DNA of 64,000 bases from Branchiostoma floridae (GCF_000003815.2 NC_049995.1:13292062-13356061), one strand, 5' to 3'; numbered from the stretch's first letter, positions 43,501-54,491 are shown. Numbers and translations: made by a program. The notes: generated by a model from the letters alone, not told the origin.

Positions 43501-46500
43501 CAGCTGTCCATGCCAGGGTGACATCCCCCGCAGCTGTCTTCTTGGTGTAGTCAAGGTTGGTGGAAGGTTCTGGTTTGGCTGGGTTTGAATAAACAGAAAA
43601 TTAGAATTTTGTTAGCTACACATGTACATCCACCCGATACTGACAGTTTATTGTAACTTGTAGTTATAACAAAAAATATCAATGAAGAAAAGAACGCAAA
43701 AAAGTATTAAACTTGTGGTTGCTTCTATTCAAGCAGTTTTGTTACAAAAAGATGAAAATGGTAAATATAGCCCAGTTGTTTACACTTACTTTCAGCCACA
43801 AGTTGGATGACTGTTGACCGTTGTCCATACCCATTGGTGGCGGTACATGTGTAGTCCCCATAGTGCTCCCTCTGCACATCTGCTATGTACAGTGTGCTGA
43901 CTCCGTCGTGACTGGTAGCATTACCACTGATGTCATATCCACCCTTCATCCATGTGTAGACTACCTGTGGTGGGTAGGCGAAGGCAGAACACTCCAGTGT
44001 GACCGGCTGGGACCTGCCTACAGCGTACCTGTCTCTGGTGTGGTTAAAGAGCGGGATAACTGGGGAAAACAATGAGAAAAGGAAAGAAATACCAGTAAAG
44101 AAATTATGGTATAGTATTATTAGTTTCATGTATGCATGTCCTCACAGGAATTTGATTCAAAACTACAAGTATTTATTTATGTATTTTGCATAATCAAAAA
44201 TCCTTACTTTGCACCTAAGTTGAAAAATCACTGTAATTAGACTATTAAAAAATTATTACAAACTTTAATCGTAGACAAATATTCAATGATAACAATGACG
44301 CACTTACAGTTGACATTAAGTATGAGGTCCTTGCTCACAGGTGACCCCGTTACACCATTATCAGCTGTACACCTGTAGATGCCTGCATTTTCATGACCAA
44401 CAGAACTGTTTGTGTAGGTGAGAGAGTTTCCTGTAGTCTGCTGCAGAAGAGTTTCTCCTGTCTCCACAAACATCCACGTCATGGAGGTGACGTCAGGGAC
44501 ACTGTCTGCCTCACAGGTCAGGCTGACGGACTGGGCCTCGTTCACGGGGTTGGGAGTAGCGGTCACTGTCAGCTCGGGGGGATCTGGGGGGAGAGAATAA
44601 TCTTTTTTTGGACTGCCATTCAATGTAGGTGAAATCTTGGTCCAACATTTAAAAGAACTAACATGTAAATAAAAAAATAGAAAATGCAATGATGAACTGT
44701 GATGAGAAGTCGTCAACCAAGAAAGAGCCTCGTGGCATCTGTAGGCTCTATAATACTGTTAACTCTAAGGGGGAAGAATCATTTTTTGTAGGACCTCTGT
44801 TGCAGTAGTCCAACATTTCAGTACCAACATGTAAGATTTAAAATAGAACATGCACTCAAGAACTGTGATGAGAAGTCAGCACCAAGAAAGGCTGCCTCTG
44901 TCAGGACATTTGTGGACAGGAACATACACGTAAATGTGTACAGTATGTAAATTAATCCAAACATTGTGTATTGAAGGAAACAATACAAGCCAGGAAAGAC
45001 AGTTCATGGATGTACTTATATGTAGGCAGTAATTACATAGATTGATGCACCATGCTTATCAGCATGAATGTTATACAGGACAGACACTTTTGCCTAGTCT
45101 TACAGTATTAGTTATCTACAGTCTACAAAAACAAGTGCTTTTAAAAAAGCTGGCATTTTGCCAATGTTTGCGTATGTGAACGTTTTTTTCTAGTTATTAG
45201 AATGTCATATAAATAGAACAGAGTAACTAAACCTGATATTGGCGCATGGAGAGATTCACATATGTGCCTGAACTGCAGCAGATCTAGACGCCACCTGTTA
45301 AAATTTGCGTGAACTGCAGCAAATTTCACTACATTTTTTTCATTGCCTGTTTTTGAGTGAGCTCTGTTGCCGGGCATTTTTAAGTTGTTTTTTTTTTATT
45401 TTTATTTCTACTCGGCAAAAAAACGAAGCGGTGAATCCGTTAACCAAAGAAATAAATTGGTGTAGCCAAATGGATGTAAAAATTAGTATTTTAATGGATG
45501 TAAAAAAGAAAGAAAAAAGTTGAAAAAAAATCTACCTCCCCGGATTCGAACCGGGTGCATTGGTTTAGAATGCGTAAACTTTACCACTGCGCTAGTGCGA
45601 ACATGTTCAAGAAATGCCTGTTTTAACAGGTATACAAATGTTTGGCATGGATTGAACAGGTCCGTTCATCTCAACATCACAACATCACAACGGCGACTAC
45701 ACTGGCCAGAAGGCATTTTGCGACTGCAAGTCGCAAAATGCAAAAAAAGTCAGAAACCAGGTCATGAAAGTTTCAAGACTTCAACTTCAGTCAATAAAGA
45801 AAAAGGCTGAGGTGACAGCTGATGACAAATAACACACCATGATTGTATACAAATGTGCAAGTATACATTGTACGTATGCCAGGACTTTGACTTCCCATTG
45901 ACCTTCATGGCAAGAAACAAATTAAAGGAATCTTAGAGGCAAATCATTAACATTGTGGACAATTTGTCAGAAGCTGATGACTCAGTTATTCACATAAGCA
46001 GGACATACTGTTCAGTCTTTTAGTATACTGTCAAGAAGTATAGTTTTGGGAGCATTTGTGCAGCGCGAAGACTCATGCGGCAGGCTTGTCTGTGTGCGGT
46101 AAACTGTCAAAGCTTACAATTCACGATGATCTCCAGCGTTACAGTTTTAGTCTCAGTTGTGCCCTTTTGATTGTTGAAAGCTTCACAGATGTAGGTTCCA
46201 GCATCACTGCGGTCTACTTGTTGGAAAGTCAAGACGTTGCTGTTCCATTCATCAGAACTGTTCTGTTTGGTCCACTTGTAACCAGCGGTAGGATTGGCAA
46301 CAGCTGAACACATGATGTTGACAGAGTCTCTCTCTAACACGGTCACAGGTGAGGTTTGGTTCAGTGTTGGTGTGTCCAGACCTGAGCAGGTTTGTAGATA
46401 CCGTTGATGTTATTATCATTTGATTATGACATTTACCTTAGAATTTCACATTTAAAGCTTACAATTTGACTCAAACTAAGACTGATGTTCGTCAAATAAC

Positions 46501-49500
46501 TTACACAGCACATCCACAGTGCTTGTAGCTGAGTCAGATTGTCCTATGCCGTTGTCAACTGTACAGGTATATGTGCCTGCGTCATTTCTATGGAGACTTG
46601 TGATCTGTGTAGTGTCGTTGTTGGCAATGCCTGCTGGGATAGGTCCTGGGTCCTTGCTCCATGTAAAGGTTGGTTCAGGGTTCCCGTCAGCCGTACATGT
46701 GAGAGTGAGAGGGTCTTCTTCTTTCTCTTCTGCAATACTCGGTGTGACGGTGGTTCCTGTTAGTTCATCTATTACAAGGTCCAACTTGTGAACGGTCTGG
46801 ATTATTAATATAGGCTAGGAGAGAAACACTCTTGGACTAATAAAAACTTTCCTGGTGTGGCTGAAAAATTCCTTATGTACATGTACATAACATGAAGTAT
46901 CACTTGGGCATCCAAGCTTATTGATATAGTTATAGACACAACAGAAATGTAGCAAACAGTTACTACATTATCAAAAATAATGTTTAACTAGATAAAGGTA
47001 CAAACACTCACAATTCACCACCAGTCCCACAGGACCACTCTCCTGTGACGTCCCCACCACGTTAGTAGCCGTGCACCTGTACTGTCCAGCCTCACCACGC
47101 TGTACATTGTTGATGGTCAGGGTTCCTCCACTGTGGGAGACAGACTGTCCATCTCGTGTCCAGGAGTAGGAGGTAGGAGCTGGAACGGAGCTGGCAGAGC
47201 TGCACGTCAGGGTCACAGTTTGGTCCTCTACTACTGGGTTTGGGGTGATCTCAACAGTTGGCTGGGACGGCTTGTCTGTGAAACACATGCCATGTATATC
47301 AAGGTAAGATTACGTTAAGGCCATAGAAAATAAATTTTATGGATGGCATCCCCTTAAGACCCCAAATCTTATGCAAAATTGCAAAATAATATTAGGAAAA
47401 AAGCAAAAAATGTAGTTGGCATATTACACTAAAGAGCTGAATTATAACTGTTGCATTTCCTTTTTTTGCAGTATTTATTGTTCATATGTATCAGTAATTT
47501 TAGTGTAATTACCTCCATGAAATGTAATGGAATGGAGGTTATATTTTACCCTGTGTTTGTGTGTGTGTGTGTCTGTGTGTGTTTAAACAAAATAACTCAA
47601 GAACGGTTGGGTGGATTGGTTTCATACTTGGTGTGTTGGTAGGGTGTGATGAAAGCTGGAAATGATTAGATTTTGGGTCCCCTAGTGGCTCCCCTTGGTA
47701 CTGCAGCGCAACTTCCGGTTTTGCTATTTTGGTGTTCTGAACATGCTATGGTCACGATTTTTGAGTATTAGATAGCTCTTGTGCTCAGGAAGAAGTGACA
47801 TAAGTTTGGGCCCCCTAGCGTCTAGTTTTGGGATAGCAGGGGCATTTTTGTCAAAAACTTCTGAAGAGGATAACTCAAGAAGGGAACAACGGATTTTCAT
47901 GATTTTTGATATGTAGGTACCTCAGACAATGTTGTACAAAATGAAATACTAATTATGCAAAATAGGAGCAAATTTGCATAATTAATGACAACATTGACAC
48001 AAAGCAGTTTTTTCTATGTATCTCTTGTTTTGGACGTGATATGGTCTTGAAATTTAGGTGGTAGATATCTTTTAGTGTCATGACAAAGTGAGGCAAGTTT
48101 CAGCCCCCTAACATTTAATTTGGGAACTGCAGGGGCGTTTTTGTCAAGACACTCCAAAGAGGATAACTGCAGAAAGGATTGACGGATTGGCATCATATTA
48201 GGCATTCGGGTACCTTAGGCAAAGATGTTCATAATGATATACGTGTTATGCAAATGAGGACTTAATTTGCATAATTAATGAGGAAATTGTATAATTCCAT
48301 TGTTTGCAATAACTGGACTTCAATAAATGTAACACATGTTAATTATAATAGGTGGAATATAAGCAGATACCAAATATGGTAATGAGGAACTTATTTGCAT
48401 AATTTAAGTAAAAATTGCAAAACCGCTTTATGATNNNNNNNNNNNNNNNNNNNNNNNNNNNNNNNNNNNNNNNNNNNNNNNNNNNNNNNNNNNNNNNNNN
48501 NNNNNNNNNNNNNNNNNNNNNNNNNNNNNNNNNNATTATGTTATGTCTTAGTCAATTGCATGAAATTTACGAAAGCTCTAAATTTTCATGGAGGTATGAG
48601 GTCGCCGAACTCTAGTTTTTAAACTCTTTCTGTCATGTCCGTTATGTGATATTGTATTGATGAGCAATGAATTTCATGTGTTGGTCCATAGGACAAATAA
48701 TTAACAGAACTGTCAAACTGTTGATCTAAATAACGTTAAAGTCAAAGCCTCAAGTTGACTTGTGTCTCTTAATAAAGCAGCATTAATGGAGAAGCAAGAA
48801 ATGATGTACAGTCATGTAGAAAACTTAAGAATCTCCATTAGAATCTTAATGCACAATACAAACCGTACTCACAATTCACGACCAGTCCCACAGGACCACT
48901 CTCCTGTGACGTCCCCACCACGTTAGTAGCCGTGCACCTGTACTGTCCAGCCTCACCACGCTGTACATTGTTGATGGTCAGAGTTCCTCCACTGTGGGAG
49001 ACAGACTGTCCATCTCGTGTCCAGGAGTAGGAGGTAGGAGCTGGAACGGAGCTGGCAGAGCTGCACGTCAGGGTCACAGTCTGGTCCTCTACTACTGGGT
49101 TTGGGGTGATGTCAACAGTTGGCTGGGACGGCTTGTCTGTGGAACATATGGAGAGGTCGGGCAAATTAGGATTGAACAGATGAAACCTTGCGAGCCTGTA
49201 GTGAAACAACCAAAAGCATATATTGTAGTGATTGGGTCACAAAATTTATTGCAGGGCAGGTAAAAATAAAGGACTGGAATAAAATCAGAGGACCTACATA
49301 TTCATTGATTAGAAATGTAAGGTAGTTGCATGGTGGCCACTCATACAAAACTGATCGATGTGTATATACATAGAAGTCATGTGCTGAATGACAAAGTACA
49401 GTACACTTACACTGCACTGTGACGACAGTGTTTGCTGTCCCAGTTCCAGTGCTGCCATCATGGAAAGTGTTCGTTGCTGTACACACGTACGTGCCAGCTG

Positions 49501-51473
49501 CTGTCCGCTGTATGTTTGGGATGGCCAGCTGTGCTGTAGAGGAGACAGCTGTGGTGCTGCCCTGTTTCTTCCACTCCACACTGGCAGCAGGCCTGGCAGA
49601 CACAGTACACTCCACAGTCAGGGTGTCATCTTCATTCACAGTGTCCTCAGATGGGGCTGATACCTCAGGGGCATCTGGGTAGAAAAAAACAACATCATGA
49701 AACCACGTCGGCCTTAACGTTGCATTCTATGCCATTGGTTACGGTTTCGACAGTAAAAATACTAAATGCAATAGATTGATGCTTTTATGAAATGATATTT
49801 ACTGAAATATGGTATTAGAAGGTCTCTTAGTGGGTTCATAACAATGATACAATTGTCAAAAGGAAAAAAATACATATTATTAAACCTTTCTGATATCCGA
49901 AACTTAAAGGTTACACCTAACAATATATTTTACAACTTAAGAAGTTTTGCTGATACTTTCAGCTTACATTCCACACTGAGAACAGTTGATGCCGTATCAG
50001 GTGTGGTTCCCATATTGTTGGTCACCTCACAGGTGTAGGTTATGTCATGTAGGTTTCTTGGGGCATTGCTGATGGCGAGAACACCGTTATTCTCGCTGTA
50101 GCGGTCCTCTGTACCGGGGTCAATGACCCTGGTGCCTTCCTTCCATGTGTAGCTGAAGGTGTCAGGGGTTCCCTCAGCAGGACAGCTGATTGTGGCGGAC
50201 TCGCCTTCTTTCACACGGGTTGTACCGGGTGGGGGTGTGGTGATGCTGGCTGGGACTGGACAGAAGGGAAACATCAGATTCTGATTCACTTCATCTTCAT
50301 TTTCATTTTACTCAAACATCATTCATACCACATTAGTCATGCTGTACGGAGGTTTGGGCTATTAGTAAATTATTAATTTGCCTTATCAGTTACATATTAA
50401 GCTTTATGCTTGAGACGAAAACAATGCGTAATCACTATTATAACAGATATTAAAATGTTGTTTTTTTATTGCATAAAAAGATATCTCGCAATGCCAGGTT
50501 CAGAACTAACCGTCACTTCATTATATCTGGCGTCAGAGTATGCTTTGATTTGTAAGATTCGATATTCAATAACACCAGAAGGGTGTATATTTGTACGCGT
50601 GTCTGTGTTAGTTGAGCAATGCTTACCATGGTACAATATCATATCAGGAACCGTTGTACAGTTCAGTGTCATCATATTGGTATTGATGCTAATCAGGCTT
50701 TTACCATGCATTTTTTCACACCGACTTTCTATTGAGGGAAGAAATGATTGTCTACTTTGAAGTAGTTGAATATTTTAGATGTAGACGGAGATTGAAAACT
50801 GTGCCTTACAGCAATATCAGGTACAATTTCAGATGAAGGTCGTTGACATTTCTATGCAGTGATTGGACTTGAGTGGCCATTATCAACTGAAAAAAGGAAA
50901 AGAACTCCAGTCACCTGCCAGTATGAGCTGTGCACTTTCCTCAGGTGAAGCGCCACCGTCAACTAAAAGAGAGCACCTGTAGACCCCAACATCTGCAGAC
51001 GTGACCCCGGTCAGCTGAAGACTGGCCTCACCATTGGTGCTTGTCCCTGTTGTTGAAGCTCGGCTGGCATAAACAGAGTAGATGTAGGGCCCACTTCTGT
51101 CTATTTCCAAAATGTCATCCACTGGGTCTACACTTGTTTTTCTCCATACTAATCTAATGAAGGATTCCCCAGATCCCAGTGTATATCGCCATGGAAACAA
51201 GACTGTTCCTCCTTCAACCACATAGTAGGTCGGCTCGTTGTTGGTGATGGTTGCTCCTGATGATAGGAGGTGATTAGTCTATTCACTCATTTATTCGTAT
51301 TTTCGTACTTTCAATATATCATGTTTTAGCCTAGGGAAAGGATAGTAGATACGCACTTTCACTGTCCCGAGCACGCATGTGCAGTGACAGGAATTGTGGA
51401 TAATATGCCAAAGGATAAGACACAGACTTGTAAACAGTACTCGCCATGACCATTGTCTCGATTTGCATAACAT
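37504..51473 (-). CDS. Gene C: Ig/FN3/SEA receptor tyrosine kinase
   Basis: Twenty-six minus-strand exons total 4470 nt (1489 residues plus stop) in one frame: 51353-51473, 50915-51256, 49968-50255, 49411-49674, 48873-49136, 47012-47275, 46505-46768, 46118-46381, 44308-44583, 43790-44059, 43279-43578, 42831-42925, 42599-42657, 42212-42381, 41851-41964, 41588-41637, 41372-41425, 41117-41161, 40846-41020, 40604-40714, 40102-40283, 38761-38874, 38526-38637, 38315-38411, 37907-38006, 37504-37578. Order: signal (1-40), V (41-154), eight Ig (155-872), FN3 (873-972), SEA (973-1080), TM (about 1084-1112), kinase (about 1186-1465), short tail. The kinase has [23 protein letters not shown] and MAPE, so it should be active. 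Tail YINL fits a Grb2-type Y-x-N site. It is closest in feel to the FGFR/Tie class, but no orthologue is claimed. The signal exon is the weakest part. Confidence 0.92.
37907..38411 (-). CDS. Gene C exons 24-25: kinase C-lobe end
   Basis: 38315-38411 (phase 1-2) encodes [12 protein letters not shown]...YRMDKPKHC. 37907-38006 (phase 2-0) encodes [12 protein letters not shown], the conserved Arg of subdomain XI. Both are standard tyrosine kinase signatures. Confidence 0.93.
38526..38874 (-). CDS. Gene C exons 22-23: catalytic and activation loops
   Basis: 38761-38874 encodes [10 protein letters not shown] and [18 protein letters not shown] (one activation-loop Tyr). 38526-38637 encodes [13 protein letters not shown] and [17 protein letters not shown]. 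The HRDLA-x-RN form marks it as a tyrosine kinase. Confidence 0.95.
39780..40050 (-). repeat. Interspersed CCTCCATG repeat (copy 3)
   Basis: Inverted relative of 47505-48620. It shares the complement of AACTCAAGAACGG(T/C)TGG-like and CATACTTGGTGTGTTGG-like strings and ends in CATTTCATGGAGGTAATGA. It lies in gene C intron 21. A small related end fragment sits at 38950-38985. Confidence 0.75.
40102..40283 (-). CDS. Gene C exon 21: kinase hinge
   Basis: Phase 1-0, 182 bp. [17 protein letters not shown] is the hinge, followed by a Thr/Gln/Gly-rich insert and [12 protein letters not shown]. Confidence 0.94.
40440..40562. repeat. (GTGA)n microsatellite
   Basis: Interrupted GAGT/GTGA tetranucleotide run in gene C intron 20. 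The matching intron of gene D (57810-57880) has a decayed version. Confidence 0.9.
40604..41020 (-). CDS. Gene C exons 19-20: kinase N-lobe
   Basis: 40846-41020 (phase 0-1) encodes [15 protein letters not shown], glycine loop GQGEFGSV and VAVKELK. 40604-40714 (phase 1-1) encodes [12 protein letters not shown] (helix C Glu) and [11 protein letters not shown]. Confidence 0.94.
41117..41637 (-). CDS. Gene C exons 16-18: juxtamembrane micro-exons
   Basis: Three small exons: 41588-41637 (50 bp, phase 1-0), 41372-41425 (54 bp) and 41117-41161 (45 bp), the last two phase 0-0. They carry GYQSL and TYQGLM tyrosine motifs. The acceptor of the 54-bp exon (TTTTTAAG before GCAGG) was chosen over the AG three bases on to keep frame. 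Confidence 0.78.
41851..41964 (-). CDS. Gene C exon 15: transmembrane helix
   Basis: Acceptor TTTACAG, donor GTGAGT, phase 1-1. [15 protein letters not shown] then [15 protein letters not shown]. Its start matches the gene B TM exon ([16 protein letters not shown]). Confidence 0.94.
42212..42925 (-). CDS. Gene C exons 12-14: SEA domain
   Basis: 42831-42925 (phase 1-0), 42599-42657 (0-2) and 42212-42381 (2-1). [31 protein letters not shown] and [16 protein letters not shown]. Layout and the GSV(L/V) position match gene B. The fourth residue is Leu, so autoproteolysis is less certain here. Confidence 0.85.
43279..43578 (-). CDS. Gene C exon 11: fibronectin type III domain
   Basis: Acceptor TTCAAACCCAG, donor GTACAT, phase 1-1. 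[21 protein letters not shown] and [16 protein letters not shown] are FN3 strand signatures and close to gene B exon 9. Confidence 0.93.
43790..44059 (-). CDS. Gene C exon 10: Ig domain 9
   Basis: Phase 1-1, 270 bp. [20 protein letters not shown] and [12 protein letters not shown]. Closest to gene B exon 8 (same membrane-proximal position). Confidence 0.93.
44308..44583 (-). CDS. Gene C exon 9: Ig domain 8
   Basis: Phase 1-1, 276 bp. [17 protein letters not shown] and [11 protein letters not shown]. Confidence 0.93.
45535..45601 (-). pseudogene. tRNA-like polymerase III unit (degraded tRNA or SINE head)
   Basis: The minus strand carries an A box (TAGCGCAGTGG, 45584-45594), a perfect B box (GGTTCGAATCC, 45542-45552), intact anticodon and T stems, and a T8 terminator at 45524-45531. 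The acceptor arms pair poorly and the variable loop is too short, so a working tRNA is unlikely. It lies in gene C intron 8. Confidence 0.65.
46118..46381 (-). CDS. Gene C exon 8: Ig domain 7
   Basis: Phase 1-1, 264 bp. [19 protein letters not shown] and [11 protein letters not shown]. Confidence 0.92.
46505..46768 (-). CDS. Gene C exon 7: Ig domain 6
   Basis: Phase 1-1, 264 bp. [19 protein letters not shown] and [11 protein letters not shown]. Of several acceptors, only CTTGTAATAG before ATGAAC gives both phase 1 and the family length. The upstream CTCTCCTAG has a better tract but breaks the frame. Confidence 0.85.
47012..47275 (-). CDS. Gene C exon 6: Ig domain 5 (duplicate pair)
   Basis: Phase 1-1, 264 bp. 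[19 protein letters not shown] and [13 protein letters not shown]. Nearly identical to exon 5 (48873-49136). Confidence 0.92.
47505..48620 (+). repeat. Interspersed CCTCCATG repeat (copy 4, contains gap)
   Basis: Starts ACCTCCATGAAATGTAATGG and a TG run, then several AACT(C/G)(A/C)AGAA...GGATT sub-blocks, and ends TTTTCATGGAGGTATGAGGT near 48600. It fills the intron between the duplicated Ig exons. Confidence 0.8.
48435..48534. other. Assembly gap (100 N)
   Basis: Exactly 100 unknown bases, a conventional placeholder whose true length is unknown. Confidence 1.
48873..49136 (-). CDS. Gene C exon 5: Ig domain 4 (duplicate pair)
   Basis: Phase 1-1, 264 bp, nearly identical to exon 6. The visible peptide difference is VDITPN against VEITPN. 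Confidence 0.92.
49411..49674 (-). CDS. Gene C exon 4: Ig domain 3
   Basis: Acceptor TTTTTTCTACCCAG, donor GTAAGT, phase 1-1. [19 protein letters not shown] and [10 protein letters not shown]. Confidence 0.93.
49968..50255 (-). CDS. Gene C exon 3: Ig domain 2
   Basis: Acceptor CCCTTCTGTCCAG, donor GTAAGC, phase 1-1. [20 protein letters not shown] and [10 protein letters not shown]. Confidence 0.93.
50915..51256 (-). CDS. Gene C exon 2: V-type domain
   Basis: Acceptor CCTCCTATCATCAG, donor GTGACT, phase 1-1. VLFPWRY (W where the B-strand Cys is expected), [21 protein letters not shown]. The same FPW signature is in gene A. Confidence 0.9.
51353..51473 (-). CDS. Gene C exon 1: candidate signal peptide
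   Basis: ATG at 51471-51473 opens [14 protein letters not shown] and a hydrophobic core ([11 protein letters not shown]), then Cys-rich residues. Donor GTATCT is the only nearby one giving phase 1. Another first exon further upstream is possible. Confidence 0.45.
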
Positions 51474-54400
51474 TATTCAGGCGTACTTTTTTATGTCTCA
51501 GGGACTTTGACACATCACCCATAAATTCGTTGCTGCACATTGAGTGTTCACCAGCTTCCCTGGCACTCTATGGTGTCACATCGAACAACCAATCACTCCA
51601 CACCTGTACGATCTAACTCTGAGGCTATCTCGTAAAGACGCCACTATCATATGTAATGACTACATGTTACATACAATCAGATCGCGATGATTCGGGCTAA
51701 CGTTGGCACAGCAGTATAGTGGTAGGTAAAAAGTAGGTGACCAGATAAGTTAAGAAATTGCATGTCTATGAGTAATGTAATCTGCTGATTAAGACAACCT
51801 TGTTCTCGAACATAACACAACTCACCAGAAATGATTGTTGAACACATCGATCTAGAGATTTATACCGGGCATTTAAGGCTATTGAGAACAATAATTTACT
51901 ATAATAGTTAGCCAGTCATGACTGCACGGCTTCAAAGGCACAATAATATTTCTAAGGTTTATCTTTGGTCTGCCTCAGGTAAAACAGATTATGATTGCAA
52001 CAACTTATACCTTTACCACACAATGCCGGGCGGAGAACTTACCTTGATGTGCACATCACAACATTACGTGCGTGACCCTACAATTATAACGTTACCATAC
52101 AAAATTTGAACATGCTTTACAGTCAGGGTCGGTACATACCTAACACGGTCGTTTGCTCACTCAGAAAGAATATGCTTAAAAATATCAGTATGAACATAAT
52201 TTCTTGTGGCAAGTTAGCTTAATCGTTAGCACTGAATCAGATACGTTACCAACTTGATGTTACTTCCTGGTCGAATATTCGTAAACTCCGATTACCATTA
52301 GCGTAAATCGTAGCGTAAAAGTAGTAGAAAATTCGCAACTGATAGAATTTTAATTCTCATATTGTTTCACTATAATCTAGTATCAAGATTCATTAACTGA
52401 AATAAAAGTATTTTCATGAATGTCACAAAATAGCTTATGATGCATCACATAATGCATTAATAGGTAACTGAGATGAAAATCTGTAAGGTTAAAGGTGGAT
52501 ATGTGTTGACTTAACCCCCGGTTACATAGCCTCCCAGGCTGACTATTGTTAGCTAAGGATAGATTCGGGAGCTAAGTCGGGTGTAGTCGGCTGTAGTCGG
52601 CTCGCGTTCAGCTTATATATAGTCGGATGGCGTTTGTCATCCGGCTGTAAACGGCAGGTCTGGAATAGGTAACTGGCTGATGGTCGGCTGCGGTTCGGCG
52701 CCGTTTGGTTAGTATTCGGCTAGTGTCCGGGAGTAAGTCAGCAGTCAAATCGAAATCAACCACGCCGTAGCCACTGCTGGCTTACTTTTAACTAGGTTCC
52801 AATTTTCCAATGACCGACAACGTAGAAAAATCTTTGCTAAGTCAGCCCCAACCAAAGTGGCTAAAACAAGAACGTTGACAAATCACCCCGACCTTCACAC
52901 GACCAACACACAGCCAAAAACATAGAAAACTGCACGAATGATAACTTTAGGTACATGTTAATTCTTTTTGATAAGTAGCGCCATTGAGCTACTTGTAATA
53001 TGCAAGACCTAACCTGCACACAAAATGCGATTTTGATTGATATCATTGCAGACACTTTATCAATTGCATATTTCAAGATATAATTAGCACCTCTAATGCG
53101 ATTTCCAATTAATATACTGTAAATGCAGAAATGTTCGTGGTGGTTTAATGTTCGAGGTTTTCGCGGTAGCCACTTCACTGCGAATTTAAAACCACCGTTA
53201 ACATTTTTCCTTGGCAGTAAGAGACTACAGTCCATGGTGGTACCGCGAGCTTAAAATCACGGCTAAAAGTCCCTTTCCCGCTAGAGCGAAATTAAATACT
53301 CCATTGGTTATATGTTGCAAGCTTATATGAGAAGGTTATAAGACAGACGCGATTTGCTTTAGTTTTAGCATACTACTAAGTTAAACGGTATATATCACTA
53401 CGTTTGTTATTGCAAATTATGCACTCGTTAGTAAAACGACTGCTAAGAAAAAGGCCACCAGTCGGCACTGTAGGAGCAAAACTGTACTGAAAGGACATTT
53501 CAATACCATGTATAATAACAACGAGGGTATTGAGGGTTAGTGTATGATGAAATAATTACTAAACAACGCCACATGCTCATAGACCATAGATTGTTTAAAT
53601 ATTTCTCTTGAACTCTGTTCTGTTAATGTGCAGTTTTGATATATAGCATGTGAAAACGTGCTTACAAATACAAAACTAGAATATGTGCATAGTCATTAAG
53701 ACTGTTTCGGTACCATCATTTGCATCAAATTGTTTTCTGAGAGTCTAATGCAGAATTCGAAAATACAGGGATCAAAATGCTTTGCTAAAATTATACCAAC
53801 ATAATCATACGTCAATTGATATTGAACGAGTTTGCTAGTATATCCAAAACAAGTTTTACTTTTTTTTAGATTTTAATCGCTGATGATATCGCTGAACTTG
53901 TGACTTAGTTTTAAAAATGCCATGTGATGACATGTTTAAGATATACATAAAGGTTATACTATACTATAAATATACTATAAAAGACTGCTTTAGTGACATC
54001 TGAATTGAATTTAAGAATTCAGAATGATAACACACGCCCGTTCAAAATGTTTATACTGTCTGTTGATATATATATCATAAGTGTTTGTGTCGGGAACAAC
54101 ATGTGGGGATTTCAAGAAAAGCTTGAAGCTCAGACGCTGCTTGCTGGAACTATTACTTTACCTTAGTGGTGAGATTTCATGTGGCCAGCATCGAAAGCTT
54201 GACATAGAGTACATTTCTAAGGTCTACATGGGCAGACAACTGCCAAAATACAGTTGTTTCACAAAAATGTTGTTATGACACTGACAATCAGACAGACAGA
54301 CAACATCATCTTAATAGTGCATACAAAATGTATATAGTTGGCTGTTTGCACCACCAGCACAAGTGGCACAAACTGAGACCGAGGACAGATGTGATGCTGT

Positions 54401-54491
54401 CAATCATCACATGGCAACACAATACAGTCCATAGCAACCAAAAGCCAGGCTATGGTGGGCTCATGTCAATTACATACATTATCCATTGGCT
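51474..54491. other. Intergenic region between C and D
   Basis: No exon recognised. 52560-52740 is rich in TCGGCT/GTCGG words. 53125-53215 holds a short imperfect inverted repeat (GTGGTGGTTTAA against TAAAACCACCG) that looks like a small MITE. It must contain the gene C promoter. Confidence 0.5.

Noticed and set aside
45535-45601. Functional tRNA gene
   Set aside because: The acceptor arms mispair at several positions and the variable loop is too short.
46769-46822. Longer form of gene C exon 7 using the CTCTCCTAG acceptor
   Set aside because: It would enter in phase 0 or hit a stop in phase 1, while neighbouring exons need phase 1 and the shorter exon has the family length of 264 bp.
48415-48615. 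Open frame spanning the gap
   Set aside because: The frame only stays open because it runs through 100 N bases.
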